The position numbers and the translations under genes were made by a program. Shown one piece after another: positions 51,146-58,762 of a DNA stretch of 64,000 nucleotides (the first letter of the stretch is position 1; each line of letters begins with the position of its first letter). Location: positions 1-64,000 of the forward strand of contig CAYMPG010000003.1 in assembly GCA_964392455.1 (NCBI GenBank). The letters run 5' to 3'. Origin of the DNA: SFEL01 sp964392455 (GTDB lineage: Bacteria > Bacillota > Clostridia > Christensenellales > CAG-138). Below the pieces are notes generated by a model that saw only the letters and a list, made by a program, of their open reading frames with translations, did no database searches and was not told the origin of the DNA.

Positions 51146-51282
51146 ATATCGTCTATTCTCCCTTCAAAAAAATTCCATTGCATATACATTAGCGCCAGCT
51201 TGTCTGGCGTTGTATTCGATATTAATCCAAGTCTATATAATTGTAGGTATACTAAAGGCCGTATGCCTTTGACATGTTTTAA

Positions 51283-51315
51283 GAAAAACAGGCCGGCCGG
51301 CAATGGCCGGCCTGT
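51283..51315 (-). terminator. Intra-operon terminator between the binding protein and the ATPase
   Basis: On the minus strand ACAGGCCGGCC (51305-51315) pairs perfectly with GGCCGGCCTGT (51288-51298) on a 6-base loop, followed by TTTTTC. It lies 21 bases past the binding-protein stop. Confidence 0.88.
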
Positions 51316-51335
51316 CCTTTGAAAGAAAAACTTCT

Positions 51336-52427
51336 TTAGAAGTTACCGATGGAGTAACGCTCTGCATAGGTGTCAGATGCACGATAGGAATCGAAATCGT
51401 AATCAGCACCGCCAGCATTGGAGACGGAGAAGGAGGGAATCAGGTACTGGCCATCGGTCAGAGGAGCACCGGTGAATTCCTCGCCATAGAGATGGGTTGC
51501 GCCAAGACGCATAGCCTCACGAATGAAGGAAGGAGCGAAGTAGAAAGTGGTGAACTGAACACCAGTCTGAGTGTTCTCAAACTTCTGCAGGGTAGCTTCA
51601 CGACCGCCAACAGAAGTGATGACCTTGATGTTAATCTCGCCGGTATAAGCGTCAAGAGCATTCATCAGACCGTCAACGATTTCGTCATCGTGGGTCACAA
51701 TCAGATCCAGAGCAGCTACTTCCTCAGCGGAGTGAGCATTGAGCCAGTCTTCCATCTGCTGCTGAGCAGTTTCGGTGGACCAGTTGGTTACAAAAGTCTC
51801 AGCAATCTGGTTGAACTTAGCATCGATAACAGCATCCATACCATCGGAACGCTGGCTGGTAACAGTGGAGCTATCGCCTACGAAGCGCAGATAGTCAACT
51901 GCCTCGTAGTCAGCATAGTAGGTGTTGAGCCATTCGCCCATCATGTTGCCTATGCCTACGTTGTCGCCCATGATTTCGCCTACAAGACCCTCAAAGTCAT
52001 TGATCAGGCGGTCATAAACGATCAGCTCAATGCCAGCATCGATAATGGTCTGAGCGGCAGAACGGAGAGCTTCGCCCTCCATGGGCCACAGCATAACGAG
52101 ATCTACGTCGCCGCCGGCGATGAAGTTCTCAATGGAAGTAATCTGGTCGGAAGCCTCGAGACCATCAGCTACAACAACTTCCAGGCCATCGTACTTCTCC
52201 ATCAGGGCCTCAGCTTCCATCTTGCAGTGAGCAACGGACTCACCGGTAAAGCCGTGGTCACCAGAGGGGATAACGCAGGCGATCTTGTAAGATGCGGCTG
52301 CTTCCTCAGCGGGAGTTTCCTCTACAGGGGTCTCCTCAACGGGAGCTTCCTCAGCAGCGGGAGCGGCGCAAGCTACCAGAGACAGTGCCATTACGAGCAC
52401 AAGCAGCATTGCAAAGAACTTCTTCAT
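51336..52427 (-). CDS. Ribose-type ABC transporter substrate-binding lipoprotein
   Basis: A 363-residue extracellular binding protein. The signal LVLVMALSLVAC gives a lipid-modified Cys, then an acidic Glu/Pro linker (EEAPVEETPVEETP). The body YKIACVIPSGDHGFTGESVAHCKMEAEAL, VDLVMLWPMEGEALRSAAQTIIDAGIELIVYDR, DLIVTHDDEIVDGLMNAL is a periplasmic-binding type I fold. Codon use differs from most of the window (ATC rather than ATA for Ile), which suggests high expression. The hairpin after it supports this. GGAGG precedes the start. Confidence 0.93.
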   Translation of the reverse strand: MKKFFAMLLVLVMALSLVACAAPAAEEAPVEETPVEETPAEEAAASYKIACVIPSGDHGFTGESVAHCKMEAEALMEKYDGLEVVVADGLEASDQITSIENFIAGGDVDLVMLWPMEGEALRSAAQTIIDAGIELIVYDRLINDFEGLVGEIMGDNVGIGNMMGEWLNTYYADYEAVDYLRFVGDSSTVTSQRSDGMDAVIDAKFNQIAETFVTNWSTETAQQQMEDWLNAHSAEEVAALDLIVTHDDEIVDGLMNALDAYTGEINIKVITSVGGREATLQKFENTQTGVQFTTFYFAPSFIREAMRLGATHLYGEEFTGAPLTDGQYLIPSFSVSNAGGADYDFDSYRASDTYAERYSIGNF

Positions 52428-52493
52428 TACAACTTTCCTCCTTGGAAAATATTATATTTGATAATCGGCCGCTAAGCCGCATTATCCACTGTA

Positions 52494-53468
52494 TTACTCG
52501 AAAGTGATAACACCCTTGAGATAGCCATCACTCTTTTTGATGGACTTGATGAATATGTCATTCATTGCGTCCATATCTCCAAATTGAGCCGTATGTGTTA
52601 CGAGGCGCTTTGTGTCATATAGCCCGCGCGCTATAAGTGCGCCGGTAGGTACAGTTAAATCCCTGAAGCGCGGATTGGTCTTGGGTGCCACGTTCATTAC
52701 GGTAAGCCCGGTAGTATGCCAGCGATTGCCATCTATCCTGCGCTCGCCCCTGTGCCATGCGCCAAATACCAGCTTGCCTCCCACGCCTGCAGTGAGCCGA
52801 TTTGCAAGGGCAAAAGTAGATTCTGCCGCTGCAAATTCTATTACTACATTTGCTCCGCCCGCTTCTTCAATTCCCTTTATGCGCGCCTGTCCTTCAGGGG
52901 AATTTATATTGTAGCAATCGTGCGGGAAATACTCCCTGGCAATATCGAGATTATGGTCATTTATGTCGAGTATAGTCATCTGCCCATAGGCAGTGCCTCT
53001 GAGGCCCTGCACTGTCAACAGCCCCATATATCCTGCGCCTATCATTACCACACTGTCGCCAGGCTGTATATCCGCCTTTTGAAGGATATTTACTACGCAT
53101 ACAGTAGGCTCACCCACCCATTTTACGAAATCTTCTTCGCCTTCGGGTATCTTGGCCACACAATCATACTGCACATTGAAATCGGCTGCCATCATTTCAT
53201 CGCCGCCTGTGCCGACGAATATTTTATCGCCTATTGAAAAGCCTTTCACGCCTTCTCCCATAGCAGTGACCACACCCACGCCTTCATGGCCCAGCCTGTA
53301 GGGCAAAGGACCCGGTGCACTCATACCACGATACAGATATGAGTCCCAGGCGCAGATGCCTACTGCTTTGGTATGTATCTGAAGTTCATCATATCGAGGA
53401 GCTGGAAGCTCCACTTCACGAATCTCTATTTTTTCCGGTTCTGTTACCCAAAGCGCTCTGGTTTTCAT
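52494..53468 (-). CDS. Medium-chain zinc-type alcohol/polyol dehydrogenase
   Basis: A 324-residue MDR enzyme. The GroES-like domain has AVGICAWDSYLYRG and LPYRLGHEGVGVVTAMGEGVKGFSIGDKIFV; the Cys in GICAWD and the GHE are the catalytic zinc ligands, while the structural zinc loop is missing. The Rossmann part has VVMIGAGYMGLLTVQGL. It should oxidise a sugar alcohol or reduce its ketone using NAD(P). GGAGG precedes the start. Substrate follows the unknown sugar of the regulon. Confidence 0.9.
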   Translation of the reverse strand: MKTRALWVTEPEKIEIREVELPAPRYDELQIHTKAVGICAWDSYLYRGMSAPGPLPYRLGHEGVGVVTAMGEGVKGFSIGDKIFVGTGGDEMMAADFNVQYDCVAKIPEGEEDFVKWVGEPTVCVVNILQKADIQPGDSVVMIGAGYMGLLTVQGLRGTAYGQMTILDINDHNLDIAREYFPHDCYNINSPEGQARIKGIEEAGGANVVIEFAAAESTFALANRLTAGVGGKLVFGAWHRGERRIDGNRWHTTGLTVMNVAPKTNPRFRDLTVPTGALIARGLYDTKRLVTHTAQFGDMDAMNDIFIKSIKKSDGYLKGVITFE

Positions 53469-53478
53469 TTTAATCCTC

Positions 53479-54486
53479 CTATATATTGCAGGTATCCAGC
53501 TTTCGTACCACTCCGTCTACTGTAGCCGTACCAGTGACGCCTATCTGCTTGATTACGATGCTGGAGCAGGCATTACCCACTACAGCAGCCTCTGCCAGCG
53601 GTATCCCCTTGGTAAGAGAAAACATCACACCGGCATTATAGGCATCGCCTGCACCGCATATATCTACCTGTCCCTCCACCTTGAAGGCTGGCGCATAATG
53701 CGATGCACCATCAAAGGTTACGCACCCCTGCTCTCCAAGAGTAACTATTACCGGTTTGCGGTTCTGGTCATATAGCCGTGCTGCCAGCTCTGCTGCACCA
53801 TCCACATCCACTCTGTCTGGATTTTCTCCAAAGATTGCAGCTATCTCTCGATGATTGCATTTCACCATCACGTTACTGAACAAGTCTATATGGCCTCTTG
53901 AATCTGCATACCACAGGCCACTGTCAGCCATTTCACCTATCGCCCTGCGAACACGCCCTGTAACCGCCGCCATATCCGATTCCACATACTGATCGCAGAT
54001 TATAACTGCATCACTGTCCCGAGCTGCAAGCCTAAGGTTTTCTATCAGTGCATCCTCAACATCAGCCGGTGTGGCTGTAAAATTACGCATATCAATGCGG
54101 TTCAATTCTATTTCACAATCTTGATGGCCACGCATGGGCTTTATGTATGTGCATGTCTGCCGCTTATCAGTATGCACCATCCTGCTTACATCGGCCCCTA
54201 TATCCCTGAGACACGCTTCCAGCTCATGGCCCTCGCCATCTTTGCCTATGATGCCTATGCACGTTACATCTGCTCCAAGTGCCCTGAGATTATTGGTTAT
54301 GGTACCAGCAGCACCTGGATAGCATTTTGTATGAGTTACCTGATAGGCTGTAAGCCCCGTTTCGACAGACGGCTCATCCAGTGCAGGATCTATATAGAGA
54401 TACTTGTCCAGGCAATAATCGCCAAATACGGTTATATGTGGCACCTTATCGCTGCACAACATTTTTTTCAATGCACCGATATTCAT
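53479..54486 (-). CDS. PfkB/ribokinase-family kinase (HldE/RfaE kinase-like)
   Basis: A 335-residue sugar kinase. ITVFGDYCLDKYLYID at the start, YPGAAGTITNNLRALGADVTCIGIIGKDGEG, and the catalytic VDICGAGDAYNAGVMF with its Asp. The layout resembles the kinase domain of HldE (D-glycero-D-manno-heptose-7-phosphate kinase), but no nucleotidyltransferase domain follows. With the SIS-HAD gene and the DHS-like gene beside it, it suggests phosphorylation of a heptose-like or other keto sugar. Its ATG overlaps the previous stop by one base, with GGAGG upstream. Confidence 0.9.
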   Translation of the reverse strand: MNIGALKKMLCSDKVPHITVFGDYCLDKYLYIDPALDEPSVETGLTAYQVTHTKCYPGAAGTITNNLRALGADVTCIGIIGKDGEGHELEACLRDIGADVSRMVHTDKRQTCTYIKPMRGHQDCEIELNRIDMRNFTATPADVEDALIENLRLAARDSDAVIICDQYVESDMAAVTGRVRRAIGEMADSGLWYADSRGHIDLFSNVMVKCNHREIAAIFGENPDRVDVDGAAELAARLYDQNRKPVIVTLGEQGCVTFDGASHYAPAFKVEGQVDICGAGDAYNAGVMFSLTKGIPLAEAAVVGNACSSIVIKQIGVTGTATVDGVVRKLDTCNI

Positions 54487-55454
54487 TACCTATCCTCCAG
54501 CATTGCCAGCTTTGCAAGGCTGGGCAGGGTCTTGTGGTGCTGCCCCTGGACGTAGTAGCTCTTTCCCCCGTCTGCCACGGTACGCGCAAGTATTGTCTTC
54601 CACGGGCGGAAATAGTAGCGAGGGTCAGTCTTCGGTGGAGTTACATCATAACCCTCGTCGGGCAGATCTTGCATATCAAATACAGCAGTAGTAAAGTGAG
54701 CAATGCACTCGCCCTTCTGATGCGCCACATTGCGTGCCATTGCAAGGGCCTTCAGATATACCTCCGGGCCTGCCACAGCCGAACCAAAATTCAGAAACAG
54801 CCCATTTTCAAGGTTTTTAACGGTGTAGGCATATATCAGAAAATCTCTGTAGGAAGCTTCACCAAGCACTGCCCCACTGGTATTTGGGTGCTCATGCAGA
54901 ATATCATTACCTACGCCAATATGTACCGTACATGGAACGTGCATATGGTATCCCTGGGCAAGCACACTATGCTCCCTGTATGGGAGATTCTGCTCCCATA
55001 TATACCTACCTATAGCCTCTCCTGCGCCAAGACCATCCTCGACACCTTCCCTGAGGATATCGTTTATATATCCAGTCTCCTTCCAAAGCCCAAACTGCCC
55101 TTCACTCACATACCTGGCCACGGATTCACATGTATGCCCTATGAGTGAAAACTCAAAATCGTGTATGCTGCCTGCGCCATTAGTTGCGAAGTGGTTAACA
55201 AGGCCTCTACGCATCAGCTCTATCATATAATCTGCACAACCGGTACGTATCACATGGGCACCGTACATGAGCAGGGAAGCAGCTTCAGCCTTCTTTGCGG
55301 CAACCATTGCATTTGCCAGCGCTCTGAGCTTTGGATTATCCATTTCCGGGGGCGTACCATCCACAGGAATGAGAACTTTTTTTAAATCCACATCATGTAT
55401 CCGCTCATCAAGGGACTTTATCAGCAGTTCCTCCCTGTTAAACATGGGAAACAT
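54486..55454 (-). CDS. Deoxyhypusine synthase-like (GSU2085-type) protein
   Basis: A 322-residue protein of unknown reaction. VNHFATNGAGSIHDFEFSLIGHTCESVARY is strongly like the NAD-binding region of deoxyhypusine synthase relatives in bacteria. HVPCTVHIGVGNDILHEHPNTSGAVLGEASYRDF and NFGSAVAGPEVYLKAL follow. No eIF5A target exists in bacteria, and such proteins occur next to HldE-like kinases and GmhA-like isomerases, as here, so it may process a sugar. GGGAGG precedes the start. Confidence 0.8.
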   Translation of the reverse strand: MFPMFNREELLIKSLDERIHDVDLKKVLIPVDGTPPEMDNPKLRALANAMVAAKKAEAASLLMYGAHVIRTGCADYMIELMRRGLVNHFATNGAGSIHDFEFSLIGHTCESVARYVSEGQFGLWKETGYINDILREGVEDGLGAGEAIGRYIWEQNLPYREHSVLAQGYHMHVPCTVHIGVGNDILHEHPNTSGAVLGEASYRDFLIYAYTVKNLENGLFLNFGSAVAGPEVYLKALAMARNVAHQKGECIAHFTTAVFDMQDLPDEGYDVTPPKTDPRYYFRPWKTILARTVADGGKSYYVQGQHHKTLPSLAKLAMLEDR

Positions 55455-55460
55455 ACCCTT

Positions 55461-56846
55461 TTACCTCCCGAAAATATAATCCATCAGACGCCCGGTATTT
55501 GAAAAATCCGGTATAACACAATCCGCTCCTGCGGATATAAGCCTGTTACGTTTCCAGTAATTCACGGAATGATTCCGCTCCGCCTCACTGGTGGCCACGG
55601 CAACAGCATACCCGCCCGCCTGCTTTGCAAGCTCTATTTCAACATACCCATCTCCAAAGCCCACAAGGCCGGCTCCACTGAGATGTTTTTCCTCTATAAG
55701 CTGCCTGAGCACCACTTCCTTCGCACACACAGTGGAGTTTAGGTCAGTGGCACCATGAATGCTTTCAAATAAATCATGCACACCAAGCAACTTAGCTTCA
55801 TTTATGACATCAGCCTCGTCTGTGCCGCTGGTAAGATAGCATCTTACGCCACGCTCTTTCAGGGCCTTTAATGTATCTACTACCCCCGGTACAAGATACG
55901 GCTCCGGATTGGCGCCATTTTCCAGCGCCTCATGGCGCTCATTTATGCGTTCTCCAAGGCGCCTGAGATACTCTGCCTTGTATTCGAGAGGATTCTTTGC
56001 TGTGCCGCCAAGCTTTTCCACTTCTTCCGCAAGCCGCATACACTGGAAAATAGTCTGTTTTCCAGTAAGCATGTCCACGAAATCCATTACAAGCTTTCTG
56101 GTTTCTTCCTCTGTATTATGCTTTGGGCATGCCATCAGTTCCTCGGTAAAATATCCGTACATTATTGGCTGCCAGCCCTCCCTGAGAAGGCTCACAGTGC
56201 CATCAAAGTCAAATATGGCAAACTCTGGATGCGCCGAAGGATAGTGTATCGTTTCAATATCCCATACATACCTGAGCCTGTCCCTGAGATGACATACCAG
56301 TGCATGCACATAAAACATATGAAGGTCTTCAAGCTGTTCCATGCTGTAGGTAGGCGCAAGAAGGCATATATCGCACAGAGGCTTCATGCTGCCTCCGTCC
56401 CGGCCTCCCATGCCTATTACTTTCATGCCCTTTTCACGTGCCACGGCACAGGCCCTTACTATATTGGCAGAATTGCCGCTGCCGCTGAATACTATGAGCA
56501 AATCTCCCGGCCTCGCAAGGGTACGCAGCACTATCTCATACACTTCCGCATAGCTGAAGTCATTGGCAAGGCAGGTCACTACAGCATTTGGATCATTAAG
56601 ACAAATAGCCCTAAATCCCTCTCTGCCATCCACGCGGCATCCCTTCATCAGGTCGTTTATCATGTGGCTGGCGGTGGCAGCACTTCCTCCATTACCCGCT
56701 GTAAAGATGGTATTACCAGTCTCTTTGGTGGCAAGTATCGCTTTCGCTATATCCCTAAGGGCTGCGAAATCTGTCCTGCCCAGGGCTTCACATACTTCAT
56801 TTGCATATATTTCAGGCTCGGGAGAGCCATTGCAATTGCAGCTCAT
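55461..56846 (-). CDS. Fused SIS (GmhA-like) and HAD phosphatase protein
   Basis: A 461-residue fusion. Residues about 1-205 are a SIS domain like phosphoheptose isomerase GmhA: IFTAGNGGSAATASHMINDLMKGC, LLIVFSGSGNSANIVRAC. Residues about 225-461 are a haloacid dehalogenase: FAIFDFDGTVSLLREGW with the nucleophile Asp, YLTSGTDEADV as motif II, and VGFGDGYVEIELAKQAGG as motif IV. The pair suggests isomerisation and dephosphorylation of one sugar phosphate. The start at 56846 follows GGGAGG. Codons upstream are not required. Confidence 0.92.
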   Translation of the reverse strand: MSCNCNGSPEPEIYANEVCEALGRTDFAALRDIAKAILATKETGNTIFTAGNGGSAATASHMINDLMKGCRVDGREGFRAICLNDPNAVVTCLANDFSYAEVYEIVLRTLARPGDLLIVFSGSGNSANIVRACAVAREKGMKVIGMGGRDGGSMKPLCDICLLAPTYSMEQLEDLHMFYVHALVCHLRDRLRYVWDIETIHYPSAHPEFAIFDFDGTVSLLREGWQPIMYGYFTEELMACPKHNTEEETRKLVMDFVDMLTGKQTIFQCMRLAEEVEKLGGTAKNPLEYKAEYLRRLGERINERHEALENGANPEPYLVPGVVDTLKALKERGVRCYLTSGTDEADVINEAKLLGVHDLFESIHGATDLNSTVCAKEVVLRQLIEEKHLSGAGLVGFGDGYVEIELAKQAGGYAVAVATSEAERNHSVNYWKRNRLISAGADCVIPDFSNTGRLMDYIFGR

Positions 56847-56862
56847 TTTTTCCTCCCATACG

Positions 56863-58035
56863 TTACATTGCATTTTCTTCCGATTTAAATATCTCCATGG
56901 TGGATACATCGCCCTGATGCTCTATCATCAGCGGCGCAGCACCCCTTATTCTTGCATCCAGTGAAAAGGTCGCAGGGCACACCCGAACATTTTTGTGAAG
57001 GAACTTTCGCTGATTTATCTCTGCCTCAATTGGCCAACTCGACATATTCAGCAGCTCCGTGCCCCTATCGCCTATATAGATGCAGTCTACATCTACCACA
57101 TTTATCAGGTTTACCAGGCCACTCGTCAGGTATCTCCCCATACGGGACATAGCTGCCATAGCTATATCATCGCCACTGCGAGCATACTCGATTAGCTCGT
57201 CCCAGCTCACCTTATGAATGCCCCTGTAAGCGGAATACCACTCGCAGGCGGCCTGAGTAGATGCATACCGTTCAAGACAACCAAAATTGCCGCATTTACA
57301 TGGCAGGCCGCCATTTTCAATGGTCATATGGCCTATTTCTCCTGTAAAGCTATGCTTGGTACTGAATAGCGCTCCGCCTACCACCAGCCCTGTACCTACG
57401 CCCTCATCCACCTGAACGTATATAAAATTCTCAGGTGGATTTTCCCCGTAATACAGCTCCGCAAGGGCTGATACATTGGAATCATTTTCTGCAAATACCG
57501 GCAGGCCGTATTTTTTGCCCAGCCGCTCATTAAGGTCAGTTACCCTTCCCACCCGTGGGAGGAAGAATTCTAACTCGAGGATATTGTTCTGGGTATCCAC
57601 GCAACCTAAGCTGGATACCGCTATCCCGGCAAAGCGCCCGCCGCCACCGATGATATGGTCTATCCCGGTGTATATCTTCTGGTAGAAGCTGTCAGTTGTT
57701 TCATTCGGATTCAGCTGGCATTCCCAAAGCTCGCTGTAGCTGCCATCCAATGCCACCGGCGCCACGTACAGGCCATGGTGGGTTATCATTATTCCTATGG
57801 TAACAGCCGCATCCGGCACAACCTCGATAAGCTCTGTCTTTCTCCCTACGCCATTACCCTCGTAGCCACACTGGCGCATTATGCCAGCCTCTATAAACTC
57901 TCCTACGAGGTTTGTCACCGTCATTTTACTCAGGCCGGTACGTCGATGCAGCTCCAGCCTGGAAATAGTGCCATTAATACATACCTGTCTGAATATGCTG
58001 GCCTTGTTTTGTGCTTTTGAATACTGACTGTTCAT
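56863..58035 (-). CDS. ROK-family transcriptional repressor (XylR/NagC type)
   Basis: A 390-residue regulator. The N-terminal winged HTH is SIFRQVCINGTISRLELHRRTGLSKMTVTNLVGEFIEAGIMRQ. The ROK sugar-binding domain includes VFAENDSNVSALAELYYG, GEIGHMTIENGGLPCKCGNFGCLERYAS with the zinc ligands, and SSLGCVDTQ. It is the first gene of the leftward regulon, under the promoter at 58128-58157, and presumably represses it until a sugar binds. A weak GATG ribosome site precedes the ATG. Confidence 0.93.
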   Translation of the reverse strand: MNSQYSKAQNKASIFRQVCINGTISRLELHRRTGLSKMTVTNLVGEFIEAGIMRQCGYEGNGVGRKTELIEVVPDAAVTIGIMITHHGLYVAPVALDGSYSELWECQLNPNETTDSFYQKIYTGIDHIIGGGGRFAGIAVSSLGCVDTQNNILELEFFLPRVGRVTDLNERLGKKYGLPVFAENDSNVSALAELYYGENPPENFIYVQVDEGVGTGLVVGGALFSTKHSFTGEIGHMTIENGGLPCKCGNFGCLERYASTQAACEWYSAYRGIHKVSWDELIEYARSGDDIAMAAMSRMGRYLTSGLVNLINVVDVDCIYIGDRGTELLNMSSWPIEAEINQRKFLHKNVRVCPATFSLDARIRGAAPLMIEHQGDVSTMEIFKSEENAM

Positions 58036-58127
58036 ATCACATCATCCGCAATAATGTGGCTTACACATCAAAAAAGAAATTTTTGTCCGCCGTCTATACT
58101 TTTTAAAAATGTTTTATTAATATGTTT

Positions 58128-58157
58128 ATAATACTTCTTTGTCGTATTATTTGTCAA
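58128..58157 (-). promoter_or_regulatory. Promoter of the ROK regulator and sugar regulon
   Basis: On the minus strand TTGACA (58152-58157) and TATTAT (58128-58133) are 18 bases apart, about 90 bases before the ROK start. The leader is A+T-rich with no clear operator palindrome. Confidence 0.65.
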
Positions 58158-58364
58158 TAGCTATGAACATAATCAAACCATATGCTCCGCCACTCCTGTA
58201 AACCCATAAAAACTGAAATCATATCCTTTCATCCTGCGGCAAATTGCGCTTGTACACCTTTTTTCTTTAAACCATATCCACTCAAATGCCATAACTTCAG
58301 CCTATATCAAAAGCATCATTACCGCTGAAATGCATTTTTCTGCATTCTTCTGCCCATATCCATA

Positions 58365-58401
58365 TAAAAAAGCCTCGATAGAGGTTTCCTCCATCGAAGC
58401 T
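58365..58401 (-). terminator. Terminator-like hairpin in the gene-free stretch
   Basis: On the minus strand AGCTTCGATGGAGG and CCTCTATCGAGGCT (58371-58401) pair with two mismatches over a 3-base loop, followed by TTTTTT. No gene ends immediately before it, so it may serve an unannotated RNA or readthrough from the GH112 operon. Confidence 0.65.
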
Positions 58402-58701
58402 GTTCGGTTTTCAGCCATTTTGCCTGTTTACCTGTCGATATAAATAATTATCAGTCATCCGTCACAATAAAACCTTCTTACGGTAAAAAATGATGTTTCG
58501 CAGCAATGACGCAATCCTGTGGAATATGATTATACACCACGTCTATTATGTATTTTTATCCCCTGAGCGCGTCTCCGTTCTACTATAGTGCGGAATTTTT
58601 TCACGGTTCTGTATTCAGGAATTACGGTATTGTAATCCCTGTTTGCACAGAATCGGCCCTGGCTTCCTTTTTTACCGCATTTTCGCCCCCACACATAAAA
58701 G

Positions 58702-58745
58702 CCCCCGTATTTCTCCGATACCTATGGGGCGGAAAAATACGGGGG
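58702..58745 (-). terminator. Terminator of the GH112 operon
   Basis: On the minus strand CCCCCGTATTT pairs perfectly with AAATACGGGGG across a long loop (58713-58734), followed by CTTTTAT. It is 18 bases past the gene stop. Confidence 0.75.
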
Positions 58746-58762
58746 ACATATGCTGCCGGATA

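Larger units (their letters stand above)
58036..58762. other. Long gene-free stretch with promoter and terminators
   Basis: It carries the ROK promoter at 58128-58157, a leftward terminator-like hairpin at 58365-58401, and the GH112 terminator at 58702-58745. No coding frame is supported between them. The hairpin at 58365 would suit the end of a short unrecognised transcript between 58400 and 58680, but I can name no RNA. Confidence 0.55.
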
